A stretch of DNA of 64,000 nucleotides from Agrobacterium cucumeris (GTDB lineage Bacteria; Pseudomonadota; Alphaproteobacteria; Rhizobiales; Rhizobiaceae): the NCBI RefSeq assembly GCF_030036535.1, contig NZ_CP080388.1:1054001-1118000 (forward strand), given 5' to 3'. The position numbers and the translations under genes were made by a program. Positions 8,594 to 17,550 of the stretch are shown piece after piece. The notes below the pieces were generated by a model. That model was not told where the DNA came from. It saw nothing but the letters and a program-made list of their open reading frames with translations, and ran no database searches. Position 1 is the first letter of the stretch. Each line of letters starts with the position of its first letter.

Positions 8594-9700
8594 ATGATGA
8601 CCCGCCGCCAGACACTGCTTTTTGCCGCTGCTGCCACCGCTGGCCTTTCGGCCTCGTCCCATCAGGGCCGGACGGCAGGCCCATCGGCCCGTGCCGCCGG
8701 ATTTTGGTATCCTGAGGAAACCGAACCGCATGAACGCACTTTCATGCAGTGGCCGGTGAACCCCGCCGTGCATGACGATCCCGATTTCCTTGATGACCTT
8801 CAAAAAACCATCGCGAAAATCGCCAATACCATTTCGGAGTTCGAGCCAGTCGTGATGCTGGCCGCGGCGCAGTACCATGGCGCGATCCGCAAACAGGTGT
8901 CGCGCAACGTCGAATTATGGGACATCCCGACCGATGATCTGTGGTGCCGCGATTCCGGGCCGTCCTTTGTTGTAGATGGCAAGGGCGGGCTCGCCATCAC
9001 GCAGTTCAACTTCAACGGCTGGGGCAACAAGCAAACCCACAATGCCGATGGAAAGATTGCCGCGCGGATAGCCGAACGTATGGGCCTTCCGATTTTTGAT
9101 GCAGGGCTGGTGGGCGAGGCTGGAGGGGTGGAAACCGACGGCCACGGTACGTTGATCGCCCATGAAAGCAGCTTCATCAATGCCAATCGCAACCGCGGCG
9201 ACAAGGCAGAAATCGAACGGCTTCTCCTCGACACGATGGGCGCACGCAAGATGGTGTGGGCACCCGGAATCATCGGAGCTGACATCACCGATTACCACAT
9301 CGATGCGCTCGCCCGTTTCGTCAAGCCGGGGCAACTGCTGATCCAGATGGGAGACAAGATCGACCACGACGAACCGTGGTCGGTGGCAGCCTTCGAAACC
9401 CATGATATTCTGGCCGCAGCCACCGATGCCGAAGGCCGCAAGCTGGATATGATCATCTTGCCGGAACCCTACGACATTCGTGTCGACAGCGCCGATTTCG
9501 TATCTTCCTATGTCAATTATTATGTCTGCAACGGTGCGGTCATCGCCGCCGAATTCGGCGATCGGGAGGCCGACGAACGAGCCGCAGCGATTCTTGGCAG
9601 GCTTTATCCCGGCCGGGAGATCATCACGTTAAATATCGACCCGGTAGGTGAGGTAGGCGGCGGCATTCATTGCGCCACCCACGAGCAGCCCAAGGTCTGA
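8594..9700 (+). CDS. Agmatine deiminase-family protein with Tat signal peptide
   Basis: This 368-residue enzyme belongs to the porphyromonas-type peptidylarginine deiminase/agmatine deiminase family. Those enzymes hydrolyse a guanidino group, for example agmatine to N-carbamoylputrescine plus ammonia. Conserved pieces are TFMQWP, DLWCRDSGP (substrate aspartate), GGVETDG (Glu), ITDYHID (His) and GGGIHCATHEQP with the nucleophilic cysteine near residue 360. I choose the ATG at 8594 because it gives MMTRRQTLLFAAAATAGL, a twin-arginine signal with a hydrophobic stretch and a possible cleavage site near ARA. Most family members are cytoplasmic, so a periplasmic enzyme is unusual. No putrescine pathway gene is adjacent. 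Confidence 0.88.
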   Translation: MMTRRQTLLFAAAATAGLSASSHQGRTAGPSARAAGFWYPEETEPHERTFMQWPVNPAVHDDPDFLDDLQKTIAKIANTISEFEPVVMLAAAQYHGAIRKQVSRNVELWDIPTDDLWCRDSGPSFVVDGKGGLAITQFNFNGWGNKQTHNADGKIAARIAERMGLPIFDAGLVGEAGGVETDGHGTLIAHESSFINANRNRGDKAEIERLLLDTMGARKMVWAPGIIGADITDYHIDALARFVKPGQLLIQMGDKIDHDEPWSVAAFETHDILAAATDAEGRKLDMIILPEPYDIRVDSADFVSSYVNYYVCNGAVIAAEFGDREADERAAAILGRLYPGREIITLNIDPVGEVGGGIHCATHEQPKV

Positions 9701-9823
9701 TCACGTGGGGCTTTGACGGCTAGATGTGCGGGAGATCGAAACCGGCACGAAAATGGCGTCGAAGACTGAAATGACCTCGACGCCACTCGACCAATCCACT
9801 GGCAAGAACCGCCACTACGACCT

Positions 9824-10195
9824 TCAGGCTTCGACAGGCTCGTGAACATCATCCAGAAGAAAATGCACGGTCACATAACGTGTCGTGTATTTCTGGCCGC
9901 TATCAGACACGCTTTCGACGCTGCCACCGTCGGAGGGGTGCCATTTCTGGTAATGAGGGTTGTTGGCAATCAGCGTGATCGCCTTGCCCGAAAGCCGGCC
10001 GCTCAACCGATAACGAGCCTCTGCCAGGGGCCAAATCTTCTCAAAATCCTGTTGGCTGATACGGGCTTTCAAGGCCTTCCGGGATATCGTTTCCCCGGAC
10101 GAACCATCTTTGTGCTCCATCGGTGGAATATGCAGGTCAACCTCTTCCGCACCATCAAGCAGAAAGGCAAATTCATCTGGCCACATCCGTCTCAC
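9824..10195 (-). CDS. Hypothetical protein (123 aa)
   Basis: This is a 123-residue soluble protein that I do not recognise. It starts at a GTG at 10195, preceded by a good GGGAGGAG ribosome-binding site five bases upstream, which supports it being real. The sequence is mixed alpha/beta, with SGKAITLIANNPHYQKWHP in the middle and a charged, acidic C-terminus (FLLDDVHEPVEA). No signal peptide or membrane segment is seen. It is isolated, convergent with the deiminase gene and at the left edge of the accessory region. Confidence 0.6.
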   Translation of the reverse strand: MRRMWPDEFAFLLDGAEEVDLHIPPMEHKDGSSGETISRKALKARISQQDFEKIWPLAEARYRLSGRLSGKAITLIANNPHYQKWHPSDGGSVESVSDSGQKYTTRYVTVHFLLDDVHEPVEA

Positions 10196-10506
10196 GTATC
10201 GCTCCTCCCAAAGCCTACCACCTTACAACACGATTATGATAACGCCTCCGCCGCGAGAGGCAATGGCGGATATGAACCTGCGCGTGCCAGCCTTCCCCCT
10301 ATTCTTCCAGGTCGATGCCGCATGATCTCCAGATTATTATGAAAGATCACGCATCGGATGCCCTCGCATGGCATCGATCTTCACTAAGGGGGACGGCGCA
10401 TGCTCCCATCAGCGACTTCATATAGTGCGGGGTATGGCCATAGCCATTTCCGCCATCAGTTTCAAATGAACGGAGTTCATAAATTACGGAGAAACCTTGC
10501 CTGTCC
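10196..10506. other. Non-coding stretch, nothing recognised
   Basis: About 310 bp between the hypothetical gene and the IS6-type remnant. Only short, unconvincing reading frames are present. No terminator, promoter or repeat stood out. Confidence 0.5.
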
Positions 10507-10787
10507 AATCATCGGACGCACAATGAGCTGAACAACCGAATTGAAAACTCCCACCGGCAGACCCGAAAGTGCGAGAAGATCACGGGTCGGTTCAAACACC
10601 GCTTCAGGCACAGCGCTTCCTCTCGGCCCACGATCAAATCAACACGATCTTCCGCCCCCGCCGCTTACACTCTACCCGCCATTTCATACCGCACGCCCAG
10701 GCTGATGCGTTCAGCCTGTGGGCTGAGTATGCCGCTGAAATGACAGTCCGAAACTGGCGACACCGCGCCGCTGGCACCCAACGCTAA
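10507..10787 (+). pseudogene. IS6-family transposase remnant (C-terminal part, frameshifted)
   Basis: Translated in two frames, this stretch gives the end of an IS6-family transposase. The first frame reads NHRTHNELNNRIENSH followed by ITGRFK (10507-10596). Then a frameshift near 10595 leads to TPLQAQRFLSAHDQINTIF and, further on, DAFSLWAEYAAEM. The ENSH and QRFLS...FRPRR elements are typical of the C-terminus of rhizobial IS6-type transposases. The N-terminal two thirds, including the first DDE aspartate, are missing and no terminal inverted repeats were found. The following 240 bp (10788-11028) contain nothing I recognise. It is a decayed mobile-element scar. Confidence 0.7.
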
Positions 10788-11028
10788 TCAACGTGGCAAT
10801 TCCGATTCAAGATGCCTCCGCGAGAACGTAGTCTCCAGCTTTTGAAGGGACCTGAACTTACCACACTCAGATGAACACTATCATTATCTGGACCAGGGAT
10901 TGATCACCTTCAGCCCTGCAGCCTCAAAAATGGCTTGTGTCACGAGTTGCGATCACTAGGGCGTTTGCTGCGGCTGTGGCCAATGTAACCCTCCTGTCCT
11001 TGATCACCAGGGGCGACTCACAGCGACC

Positions 11029-11403
11029 TCATTTCAGCTGATGCGTCCGCGCGGAAAGTTTGTTTCCGTCGGGGTCGCGAAGATATGCGACGAACGCGCC
11101 GTTCGGACGTTCCGTGGGCGGGCTCTCGATTGCCATGCCGCCATGTGCCACACCAGCGGCATGCCATGCCACGACATGGTCGGGGGTCGCCGCCGCAATA
11201 CCGATCGTTCCACCATTGGCAGCGGTCGCCGGCTTCCCGTCGATCGGTTTCGTTATCATCAACCGCCCTCCTTCATGCGCGTAGATCAGTCGACCTCTCG
11301 CATCCATCTCGCCGGGCTTACCCCCCAGGGCAACAAAGGTCGCATCGTAAAATTTTCTGGATCGTTCCAGGTCGTTACTGCCGATCATGACGTGGGTGAA
11401 CAT
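11029..11403 (-). CDS. VOC (glyoxalase/bleomycin-resistance)-family protein
   Basis: This is a 124-residue single-module vicinal oxygen chelate protein. The N-terminus HVMIGSNDLERSRKFYDA and the C-terminal YLRDPDGNKLSA match the two beta-alpha-beta-beta-beta repeats of glyoxalase-like proteins, and it has the usual family length. Such proteins act as metal-dependent lyases, dioxygenases or drug-binding proteins in the cytoplasm. It lies 39 bp downstream of the AraC-type regulator on the same strand, so the two are probably co-transcribed. The substrate is unknown. Confidence 0.85.
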   Translation of the reverse strand: MFTHVMIGSNDLERSRKFYDATFVALGGKPGEMDARGRLIYAHEGGRLMITKPIDGKPATAANGGTIGIAAATPDHVVAWHAAGVAHGGMAIESPPTERPNGAFVAYLRDPDGNKLSARTHQLK

Positions 11404-11442
11404 GCTTTATCTCCTCTCAGGTGATAGCTGAATTTCATGATG

Positions 11443-12249
11443 CTATCGCTCGAAGTTACCTAAATATCTGGCTGGCGATGTGCCGAGTGCTTTCTTGAAC
11501 ATGGTGATAAATGCAGACACGGATTCATATCCAAGGTCGCCCGAAACCTGCTGAACTGTCGACCCGGCCGCAAGACTGCGGATTGCGATGATCAATTGCA
11601 GCTGCTGTCGCCAACGACCGAATGTGAGGCCGGTCTGGTGCTGGACGAGACGTGCGAGCGAATTCTCACTCATCCCGACCCGCCTTGCCCATAGCGCCAT
11701 CGTACTGCGATCGGCGGGATCGTCGGCCAGCTCCGATGCAATTCGCACAAGCCGGGGCTCATCTGTAAGCGGGAGATGAAGATGCTCTATCGGCATCCGC
11801 GGCAATGCCGACAGAAGCAATGTTGCCATGAGTTCTGAATCTGCGGTCACTGCTGCGGGCTGATTAGCCATCTCAATGATAAGTTCCCGGATGAGCGGGG
11901 ATAGAGACAGTGTGCAGCACCGGTCCGGCAGATCGGCGGCGCCCGGCTCGATGAACAGAAAAAACAAACGGGCGTTGGCGGTTGCCACGTTGCTATGCGG
12001 CATGCCGCCTGGAACCCAGACGCCGCAATGGGGCGGCACCATCCACATCCCGCTTGGAACGCGACATGTCACGCCGCCCCGTGAAGCCATGACAAGCTGC
12101 CCTTTTTGGTGGCGGTGTTCAGGTGCCTCCCGTTCGTTCTGAGATACGTCGATCCTCACAGCGTGCACTCGCGCCGCGGACTTTTCTAGTTCGTGGTCGC
12201 CCAGGGCTGCTGAAAGGGATAAGGACGGATGGTGGAATTTAGTCATCAT
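11443..12249 (-). CDS. AraC-family transcriptional regulator
   Basis: This is a 268-residue regulator with an N-terminal cupin sensor domain (HRHQKGQLVMAS near residue 46) and a C-terminal double helix-turn-helix (MALWARRVGMSENSLARL, then LGYESVSAFITMFKKALG). The layout is that of the NimR/YkgA-like AraC group. It is divergent from the small gene and efflux operon starting at about 12320, and lies upstream of the VOC gene on its own strand. It could control either or both; the shared intergenic region is only about 70 bp, which favours control of the efflux operon. Confidence 0.9.
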   Translation of the reverse strand: MMTKFHHPSLSLSAALGDHELEKSAARVHAVRIDVSQNEREAPEHRHQKGQLVMASRGGVTCRVPSGMWMVPPHCGVWVPGGMPHSNVATANARLFFLFIEPGAADLPDRCCTLSLSPLIRELIIEMANQPAAVTADSELMATLLLSALPRMPIEHLHLPLTDEPRLVRIASELADDPADRSTMALWARRVGMSENSLARLVQHQTGLTFGRWRQQLQLIIAIRSLAAGSTVQQVSGDLGYESVSAFITMFKKALGTSPARYLGNFER

Positions 12250-12319
12250 TTGAGAGGATATCTAAATTCATCAACAGGCTTTGTCGATAGAGTCATCCCA
12301 GATAATTCGGAGAATGACG

Positions 12320-12685
12320 ATGTCAGTGCAACATCATGAGCCTGGATACTGGTCTGATATCTTTCAGACAGAAATTCGATTGCCTCAGACGTGCGATTCC
12401 AAGCATTGCATCATGCTTTCAGACAGCGTGGGGCGCAGGGTCAGCCGCATAGCTATCGCACAAATGGCCGTGAAAGCCTTCCTTGAGAGAGTTGGCGTTT
12501 GGTTTGCCCGCCGATCACGGACACCGTCGGTCGTTTCAAGCGCTGATCTGTCTGATGCTTATATGCATGCATGCTTAGCGACGCCGTTTTTTTGCTACGC
12601 CTCGCCTGAACTCTACGGACTGACCACCTCCATGGGTGACAGAGGCACGACGCAGATCGACGCTCACGCGGTAGATGACTTATGA
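12320..12685 (+). CDS. Hypothetical protein leading the efflux operon (121 aa)
   Basis: This is a 121-residue protein of unknown function. The ATG at 12320 has CGGAG seven bases upstream (12308-12312), and an in-frame ATG at 12314 is an alternative. Its stop overlaps the ATG of the FUSC gene (ATGA at 12682-12685), the usual sign of translational coupling. No signal peptide or clear membrane segment is seen; three cysteines and a basic middle region (VWFARRSRTP) are present. I do not recognise the family. Position suggests an accessory to the efflux pump, but it could also be a leader frame whose translation controls the pump. Confidence 0.45.
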   Translation: MSVQHHEPGYWSDIFQTEIRLPQTCDSKHCIMLSDSVGRRVSRIAIAQMAVKAFLERVGVWFARRSRTPSVVSSADLSDAYMHACLATPFFCYASPELYGLTTSMGDRGTTQIDAHAVDDL

Positions 12686-14712
12686 GCGTTCGAACCTTTG
12701 TCACCCCCGGGAACGTGATCTTTTCATTGAAGACATTCCTGGCAGCAATGCTTGCTTATTACATCGCGATACGGTTCGATCTGCCGCGACCGTTTTGGGC
12801 CGTTTCAACCGTCTACATCGTTGCTCATCCCCTCTCGGGCGCCATCTCATCAAAATCGTTCTATCGACTGCTAGGAACGCTGATCGGGGGCGGCGCGACC
12901 ATCATCATGGTCCCAAATCTCGTGAACTCACCCGCACTGCTTTCCGCAGCGATTATCTTGTGGGTGTCGGGATGCACGTTCATCAGCCTTCTTGATCGCA
13001 CACCCCGCAGCTATGTTTCCCTGCTGGCCGGATACACCGTGCTTCTCGCAGGATTGCCACTTGTCACGGCGCCGGCAAGCACGTTTGACACTGTCGTTGC
13101 GCGGGTCGAGGAGATCGGACTTGCGATCCTGTGTGCCTCGATCGTGAGCCACGTTGTTTTTCCAGTCCATGTCGGCACTGCACTGCTGGGGCGGATCGAT
13201 GCTTGGATGGCAAGGGCGCAGGCGCTCCTTGCGGCAACTGCAACCGCCAAGCCGGATCAAGCCCGAAACAGAGCGGAACGATACGCCTTGGCGGCAGAAG
13301 CGGCGGACCTGCGGTCGTTCACAGTTCACCTTCGATATGACGGATCGAGATATCGATCTGCCGTTTCGCTTGTGAGGTCACTGCAGCACCGCATGGTCGC
13401 CATTCTTCCGTTGTTGAGCGAACTCGAGGATCAGCGAAGGGCATTGGCCAGGCGCGATACTCCGGGCACGGAGCAGGCCATGTCGATGATTACGGCGATC
13501 GGATCATCATCATTAAGCTCCCCGGAATTCTTCGGGATCAAAACCGATGCGCCAGCCTCTTTCGAAGCGCCTCGAACATGGGAAGTGCTTCTTCTTGCCA
13601 ATGTTTCGCGGAACTTGCGGAATATTGCTCAAATTTCTCATGAGTATCAGTCGCTTCGAGACGCTTTGAAGGAAGAGAATGCAACGAGGGCAGTTGGTCG
13701 CTTCGCGTCTCGGGAAAAAATCCCAGCCCAGCACGCTGACATCGCCATGGCGTTGCTTTCGGCACTGACGGTTGCGATCTGCCTCACCACATCAATCACC
13801 TTCTGGATCGCCAGCACGTGGCCCGATGGCATGGCATTTGCCCAGATTTCCGGCGTACTTTGCTGCCTTCTGGCGACGATGGACGATCCGGTGCCAGCCA
13901 TGCGCAAATTCGCGTATGTCACCCTCTGGTCGGTCATCGCTGCGTCCGTCTATGCCTTCGCGATCCTTCCGCTGATCGATGGTTTTGTGCCGCTTGTCGC
14001 TGCACTAGGCCTCTTCCTGATACCTGCAGGGATTTGCCTTGCCGTGCCTTCGCTTGCGATCGTCGGCATGGGCCTTTGTATAAACTTTCCACTTCTTCTT
14101 ACTCTTCAGGCACATCAGAGCAGCGACTTCATAATGTTTGCAAACTCGGGTACCGCGACTGTTCTTGGGATGGTCTGGGCGATCGTGGTGTGCGGCATCT
14201 TTCGATCTGTGAGAGCAGAGACGAATGCCAGGAGGCTTTTCTCAGTGACACAGGCGCATGTTGCCGGGATCGCGGCGGGCCAGCATGCCGACGCGCATGT
14301 CACGCGCCATCACGTCATCGACGTGGCAGGCATGTTTGCAGTCAGGGCGGCGAAACTACCCGCCACCTCCGGCGCCTCCGATGCCGACCTGATGAGGGAC
14401 CTGCGCGCGGGGCTGCACATAACGGCAATGCAGGTGCGTTCGGATGAAGCCTCGATACCTGTTTGTCTCAGGGCCGAAGTCATCTTCTCGGCGTTGGAGC
14501 TCTTGTATCGGATTACACCCGCCAAGCGTGGTGAGGCCATGGAGCGTGCACTTGGTATGCTGGACGCCTTTATGCTTTCAACCGCGGGCCTTTCCTTAAC
14601 GGACGCCGACACGGAACTCATGGTGCACGCGGCCGCTCTTCGTCTGTGCCTTGCACCGGAGACGGATCCTCCGGTTTCGACAACGTCTCCATCGAATAGG
14701 AATGCCAGGTGA
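12682..14712 (+). CDS. FUSC-family efflux transporter (AaeB-like)
   Basis: This 676-residue inner-membrane protein has the two-block FUSC layout. A first set of hydrophobic helices spans residues 10-170 and a soluble middle of about 180 residues follows. A second helix bundle spans about 350-510 and the tail is cytoplasmic. The start YYIAIRFDLPRPFWAVSTV matches the AaeB/aromatic-acid exporter type. Such proteins pair with a DUF1656 small membrane protein and an HlyD-type adaptor to export aromatic carboxylic acids or related toxic compounds. Exactly these two genes follow with 4-bp overlaps, so this is an AaeXAB-like pump. The stop overlaps the next start as GTGA at 14709-14712. Confidence 0.9.
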   Translation: MSVRTFVTPGNVIFSLKTFLAAMLAYYIAIRFDLPRPFWAVSTVYIVAHPLSGAISSKSFYRLLGTLIGGGATIIMVPNLVNSPALLSAAIILWVSGCTFISLLDRTPRSYVSLLAGYTVLLAGLPLVTAPASTFDTVVARVEEIGLAILCASIVSHVVFPVHVGTALLGRIDAWMARAQALLAATATAKPDQARNRAERYALAAEAADLRSFTVHLRYDGSRYRSAVSLVRSLQHRMVAILPLLSELEDQRRALARRDTPGTEQAMSMITAIGSSSLSSPEFFGIKTDAPASFEAPRTWEVLLLANVSRNLRNIAQISHEYQSLRDALKEENATRAVGRFASREKIPAQHADIAMALLSALTVAICLTTSITFWIASTWPDGMAFAQISGVLCCLLATMDDPVPAMRKFAYVTLWSVIAASVYAFAILPLIDGFVPLVAALGLFLIPAGICLAVPSLAIVGMGLCINFPLLLTLQAHQSSDFIMFANSGTATVLGMVWAIVVCGIFRSVRAETNARRLFSVTQAHVAGIAAGQHADAHVTRHHVIDVAGMFAVRAAKLPATSGASDADLMRDLRAGLHITAMQVRSDEASIPVCLRAEVIFSALELLYRITPAKRGEAMERALGMLDAFMLSTAGLSLTDADTELMVHAAALRLCLAPETDPPVSTTSPSNRNAR

Positions 14713-14918
14713 CCGGACAATTCGATCTCTATGGTGTCTTCCTGCCTTGGTTATCCGCGCTCGCGGTGTGTGCATACGGTCTGCTCCGGGTACTCATACC
14801 GGTGTTCGGCAGGCTGGGGCTTTATTCAGCGGTGTGGCATCGCTCGCTGTTCAACCTCGCGCTTTATATCACCCTCCTTGGCGTGCTTTCCGCTATTCTC
14901 AACTGGTTGCAGACATGA
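14709..14918 (+). CDS. DUF1656 small membrane protein (AaeX-like)
   Basis: This 69-residue protein has two predicted membrane helices (about residues 8-30 and 47-66). The family signature is visible in DLYGVFLPWLSALAV near the N-terminus. It starts with GTG inside the stop of the FUSC gene and ends in ATGA overlapping the adaptor gene. Small DUF1656 proteins accompany FUSC/HlyD pumps such as AaeXAB; their precise role is not known. Confidence 0.9.
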   Translation: MTGQFDLYGVFLPWLSALAVCAYGLLRVLIPVFGRLGLYSAVWHRSLFNLALYITLLGVLSAILNWLQT

Positions 14919-15793
14919 CAAATTTTACCATCACCTTGGGCAGAGCCCTGTTGACCTTATCCATGGTATGTTGCGCAGCGGTACTAAGCTGGCACCTGTG
15001 GTCTTTCTACATGGAAGCGCCGTGGACACGCGACGCTCATATCCGGGCAGATATCGTTCGTCTGGCACCAGATGTGTCGGGGGCCGTCACGGAGGTTTTG
15101 GTATCCGACAACGCTCAAGTCGAAAAAGGGATGCCCCTGTTTCGGATCGAAGCAGACCGTTTCGAACTCTCGCTGCGCCAGGCAGAGGCCCAAGTGCGGA
15201 GCAGTAAGGCCGCAGCGGATCTGGCTAAGATCGAATTCGAACGATATCAACTGCTCGCTTCTAAAGAAGCCGCCAGCCTCAAGGAACGGCAGCATGCAGA
15301 AAGCCTGCGGTACCAGGCAGACGCCGCTTATCAATCGGCACTCGTCGCCCTTGATCTGGCGAAGCTGAACCTTGACCGGACAACCGTGAAAGCGCCAGTC
15401 TCAGGCAAAATCACGAATTTCCCTTTACGTCGGGGCACCTATGTCTCCGTCGGAAATGCGGTCGGCGTGTTAGTAGAAAGTGACGCCATCTACGTTGCGG
15501 GGTACTTTGAAGAAACAAAACTCCCGCGGATCCACGTCGGAGATCGCGTGAAGATCGAGATCATGGGAGAACAGCAACCGATTATCGGCCATGTCGCAGG
15601 TGTTGCCGCCGGGATTGAGGATCGCGAGCGAAGCGATACTGCAGGTTCGCTCGCTAGCGTTGCTCCAACATTTTCATGGGTCCGTCTGGCCCAGAGGATT
15701 CCGGTGCGGATTGAGATCGACCATGTTCCAAAGTCGGTCAACCTGATTGCGGGGAGGACCGCAACAGTCTCTGTTGAACCGAGGGGCAACTGA
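14915..15793 (+). CDS. HlyD-family periplasmic adaptor of the efflux pump (AaeA-like)
   Basis: This is a 292-residue membrane-fusion protein. It has one N-terminal membrane anchor (about residues 9-30), then the EAPWTRDAHIRADIV segment characteristic of AaeA/EmrA-like adaptors. A lipoyl half-motif, a short alpha-hairpin (residues about 75-135), the second lipoyl half (VKAPVSGKITNFPLRRG) and a beta-barrel domain follow. The start is the ATG at 14915, overlapping the previous stop. The frame is open further upstream, but that would run into the FUSC gene. It links the inner-membrane FUSC protein to the outer membrane; no TolC-type gene is in the window. Confidence 0.92.
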   Translation: MTNFTITLGRALLTLSMVCCAAVLSWHLWSFYMEAPWTRDAHIRADIVRLAPDVSGAVTEVLVSDNAQVEKGMPLFRIEADRFELSLRQAEAQVRSSKAAADLAKIEFERYQLLASKEAASLKERQHAESLRYQADAAYQSALVALDLAKLNLDRTTVKAPVSGKITNFPLRRGTYVSVGNAVGVLVESDAIYVAGYFEETKLPRIHVGDRVKIEIMGEQQPIIGHVAGVAAGIEDRERSDTAGSLASVAPTFSWVRLAQRIPVRIEIDHVPKSVNLIAGRTATVSVEPRGN

Positions 15794-16100
15794 GGCGTAA
15801 AACCATCCCCTGCGTCGGAATGCGTAGATCGAGGTGCGCGCGCGTCCCAGCGTTTTCGTGATCCCGATCTGTCAAGAAGAGACTTGCGGACCCGTCGGCG
15901 CCCCATTTATCGTACGTCTCCCTCTCCGCAGGAGGATATAGCGAGGGGCCCCACACATCTCATTGCCTGATTTTTAGCCCGTCCAACCTGAACCCCAATG
16001 CCCAGTAGCCTGCAAGGATTCAGAGCCGGGCCGAGCGAACCTTCTGGCGTGCTATGAACATCGGAACAAGCTCTCATTTCCCGGCTGGCTGAGCTCGCCG
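15794..16100. other. Non-coding stretch, nothing recognised
   Basis: About 307 bp between the convergent efflux adaptor and anti-sigma genes. No credible gene, T-tailed hairpin or repeat was found. Confidence 0.5.
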
Positions 16101-16805
16101 TTATCGCGGCATCCTTGCCAGTCCCTTAGCGAGGATCGGTCCGGTCGGTCGCCCCGTCGGAGATCCACCCGTCTGCTCAAGTGTGATCTCATAGAGCTGA
16201 TCATTTCTTGGTGATGGCAAGACCGGACTATCGAGACGTGCGGAGCGCGCACCTTCGATGAGGCCGAGGGAAACTGGCCCCATCTCCCGGGATGGCAGGG
16301 TCCAGACCTGGATCGTCTTGTCCCCGGGGATGTTGAAATCGGCCAGCATACGGATCGTCGCCTGCTCGTTGCCGAAATCCTCGACGACCGCCTGCACCTC
16401 CCCAGCATCATTGATCAGAACCGCGACGACAAGCGGTTCCACCGTCCGGGTCAGGCTGTAAGCGAGACCAATCGCGAGTAGAAAGGTGGCGGCGATGGCC
16501 GAGATCGCAGCCATTCGCCAACCGTTTCTACGGTTGTCATTGGCGTTTGAGATCAGAGGCATAACAGCGGCTTGATCCTGGACCGGCAAGGCCGCTTCGA
16601 TGCGCTGCCAAAGCTGCTCGGTGACGGTAGCAGGTGCCACGCTCATGTCGAGAGGCAGGAAGCGCTCGCGGCTGGCAGCAATTGCGGCGCGCAGTTCAGC
16701 ATCGCGTTCCATGGCAACCTCAACCTCGTCAACATCCGCGGCCTCTATCAGGCCCAGGACATATTCATCGGCAATGGCAGGGATATCCTTGCGATCGTAG
16801 GTCAT
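16101..16805 (-). CDS. Anti-sigma factor (RskA-like)
   Basis: This is a 234-residue membrane-bound anti-sigma factor. The cytoplasmic N-terminus (DIPAIADEYVLGLIEA) resembles the anti-sigma domain of RskA-type proteins. A single membrane helix lies at about residues 95-118 (MAAISAIAATFLLAIGLAY), and the rest is an extracytoplasmic RskA domain ending GGSPTGRPTGPILAKG. The start at 16805 overlaps the sigma-factor stop as ATGA, so translation is coupled and the two proteins are made together. It should hold its cognate sigma factor inactive until a membrane or oxidative signal triggers release. A decayed copy of the same C-terminal motif lies at 20.0 kb. Confidence 0.88.
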   Translation of the reverse strand: MTYDRKDIPAIADEYVLGLIEAADVDEVEVAMERDAELRAAIAASRERFLPLDMSVAPATVTEQLWQRIEAALPVQDQAAVMPLISNANDNRRNGWRMAAISAIAATFLLAIGLAYSLTRTVEPLVVAVLINDAGEVQAVVEDFGNEQATIRMLADFNIPGDKTIQVWTLPSREMGPVSLGLIEGARSARLDSPVLPSPRNDQLYEITLEQTGGSPTGRPTGPILAKGLARMPR

Positions 16806-17353
16806 GCCATGCACTCCCGGAGAGCTGCAAGGCCACGCCTGATCCAGGATTTGGTCGTACCGAGCGGAATGCGCAGCCTCCCGGCGATCTCGCCATGCGA
16901 GTAGCCGCCGATATAGGCCATAAGAATGCCGCTCCGTTTGCTCTCGTCGAGTCCGCCGAGGCAATCATAGAGCCGCGAACTGCGGTCCAGCCTGTGCCAC
17001 GCCGCCAAGACCTCATCCGCCTGCTCGCTGTCGCGCAGGGCCTCCACTTCCTCGACGGTGTGCTCACGCTTTCCGTCCCGCAGGAGATTAAGTGCCCGGT
17101 TGCGGACGATGGCATAGATCCAGCCTCGGGCAGAGCCGCGATCGGCCCTATACTGATGCGCATGGGTCCAGATCCGGATGAAGGCGTCCTGCACCACCTC
17201 TTCGGCAAGCTCACGACGCCGGACAATGCGCTCGGCGACCGCGATCAGGCGTCCCGCCTCCCGATCAAAGATCAGGCGCAGAGCGTTGCGATCACCCTTG
17301 GCGCAGGCAGCGAGTGCCGTATCGAGATCATCCGGCTTAGAGCCCATCAGCAT
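16802..17353 (-). CDS. ECF-type RNA polymerase sigma factor
   Basis: This is a 183-residue sigma-70 family extracytoplasmic-function factor. Region 2 is seen in AEEVVQDAFIRIWTHAHQYR and GWIYAIVRNRALNLLR; region 4 with its helix-turn-helix is GYSHGEIAGRLRIPLGTTKS near the C-terminus. I place the start at the ATG at 17353, which is preceded by GGGAGAAGG. The frame is open upstream to 17470, but that part has no family resemblance. It directs RNA polymerase to its own regulon and is probably autoregulated. The DUF4394 gene that starts 198 bp away on the other strand is a likely target. Confidence 0.9.
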   Translation of the reverse strand: MLMGSKPDDLDTALAACAKGDRNALRLIFDREAGRLIAVAERIVRRRELAEEVVQDAFIRIWTHAHQYRADRGSARGWIYAIVRNRALNLLRDGKREHTVEEVEALRDSEQADEVLAAWHRLDRSSRLYDCLGGLDESKRSGILMAYIGGYSHGEIAGRLRIPLGTTKSWIRRGLAALRECMA

Positions 17354-17550
17354 CAATACCTTCTCCCAACACCGACGAAGAAGACTGTCGGCTTTGAAAG
17401 CTATACCCGCCGGATCGACGAATGGATGCAAGTCGAAATTATTTTTTCGCAGGCTGCATCCAAACGGCATGGCTCGCGTGTCTTCAGTTCAGGAAGCGTC
17501 GAGAGCCGAGCGCTACACGACTTCCGAACGGTTCAACACGGGAGAAAGAC

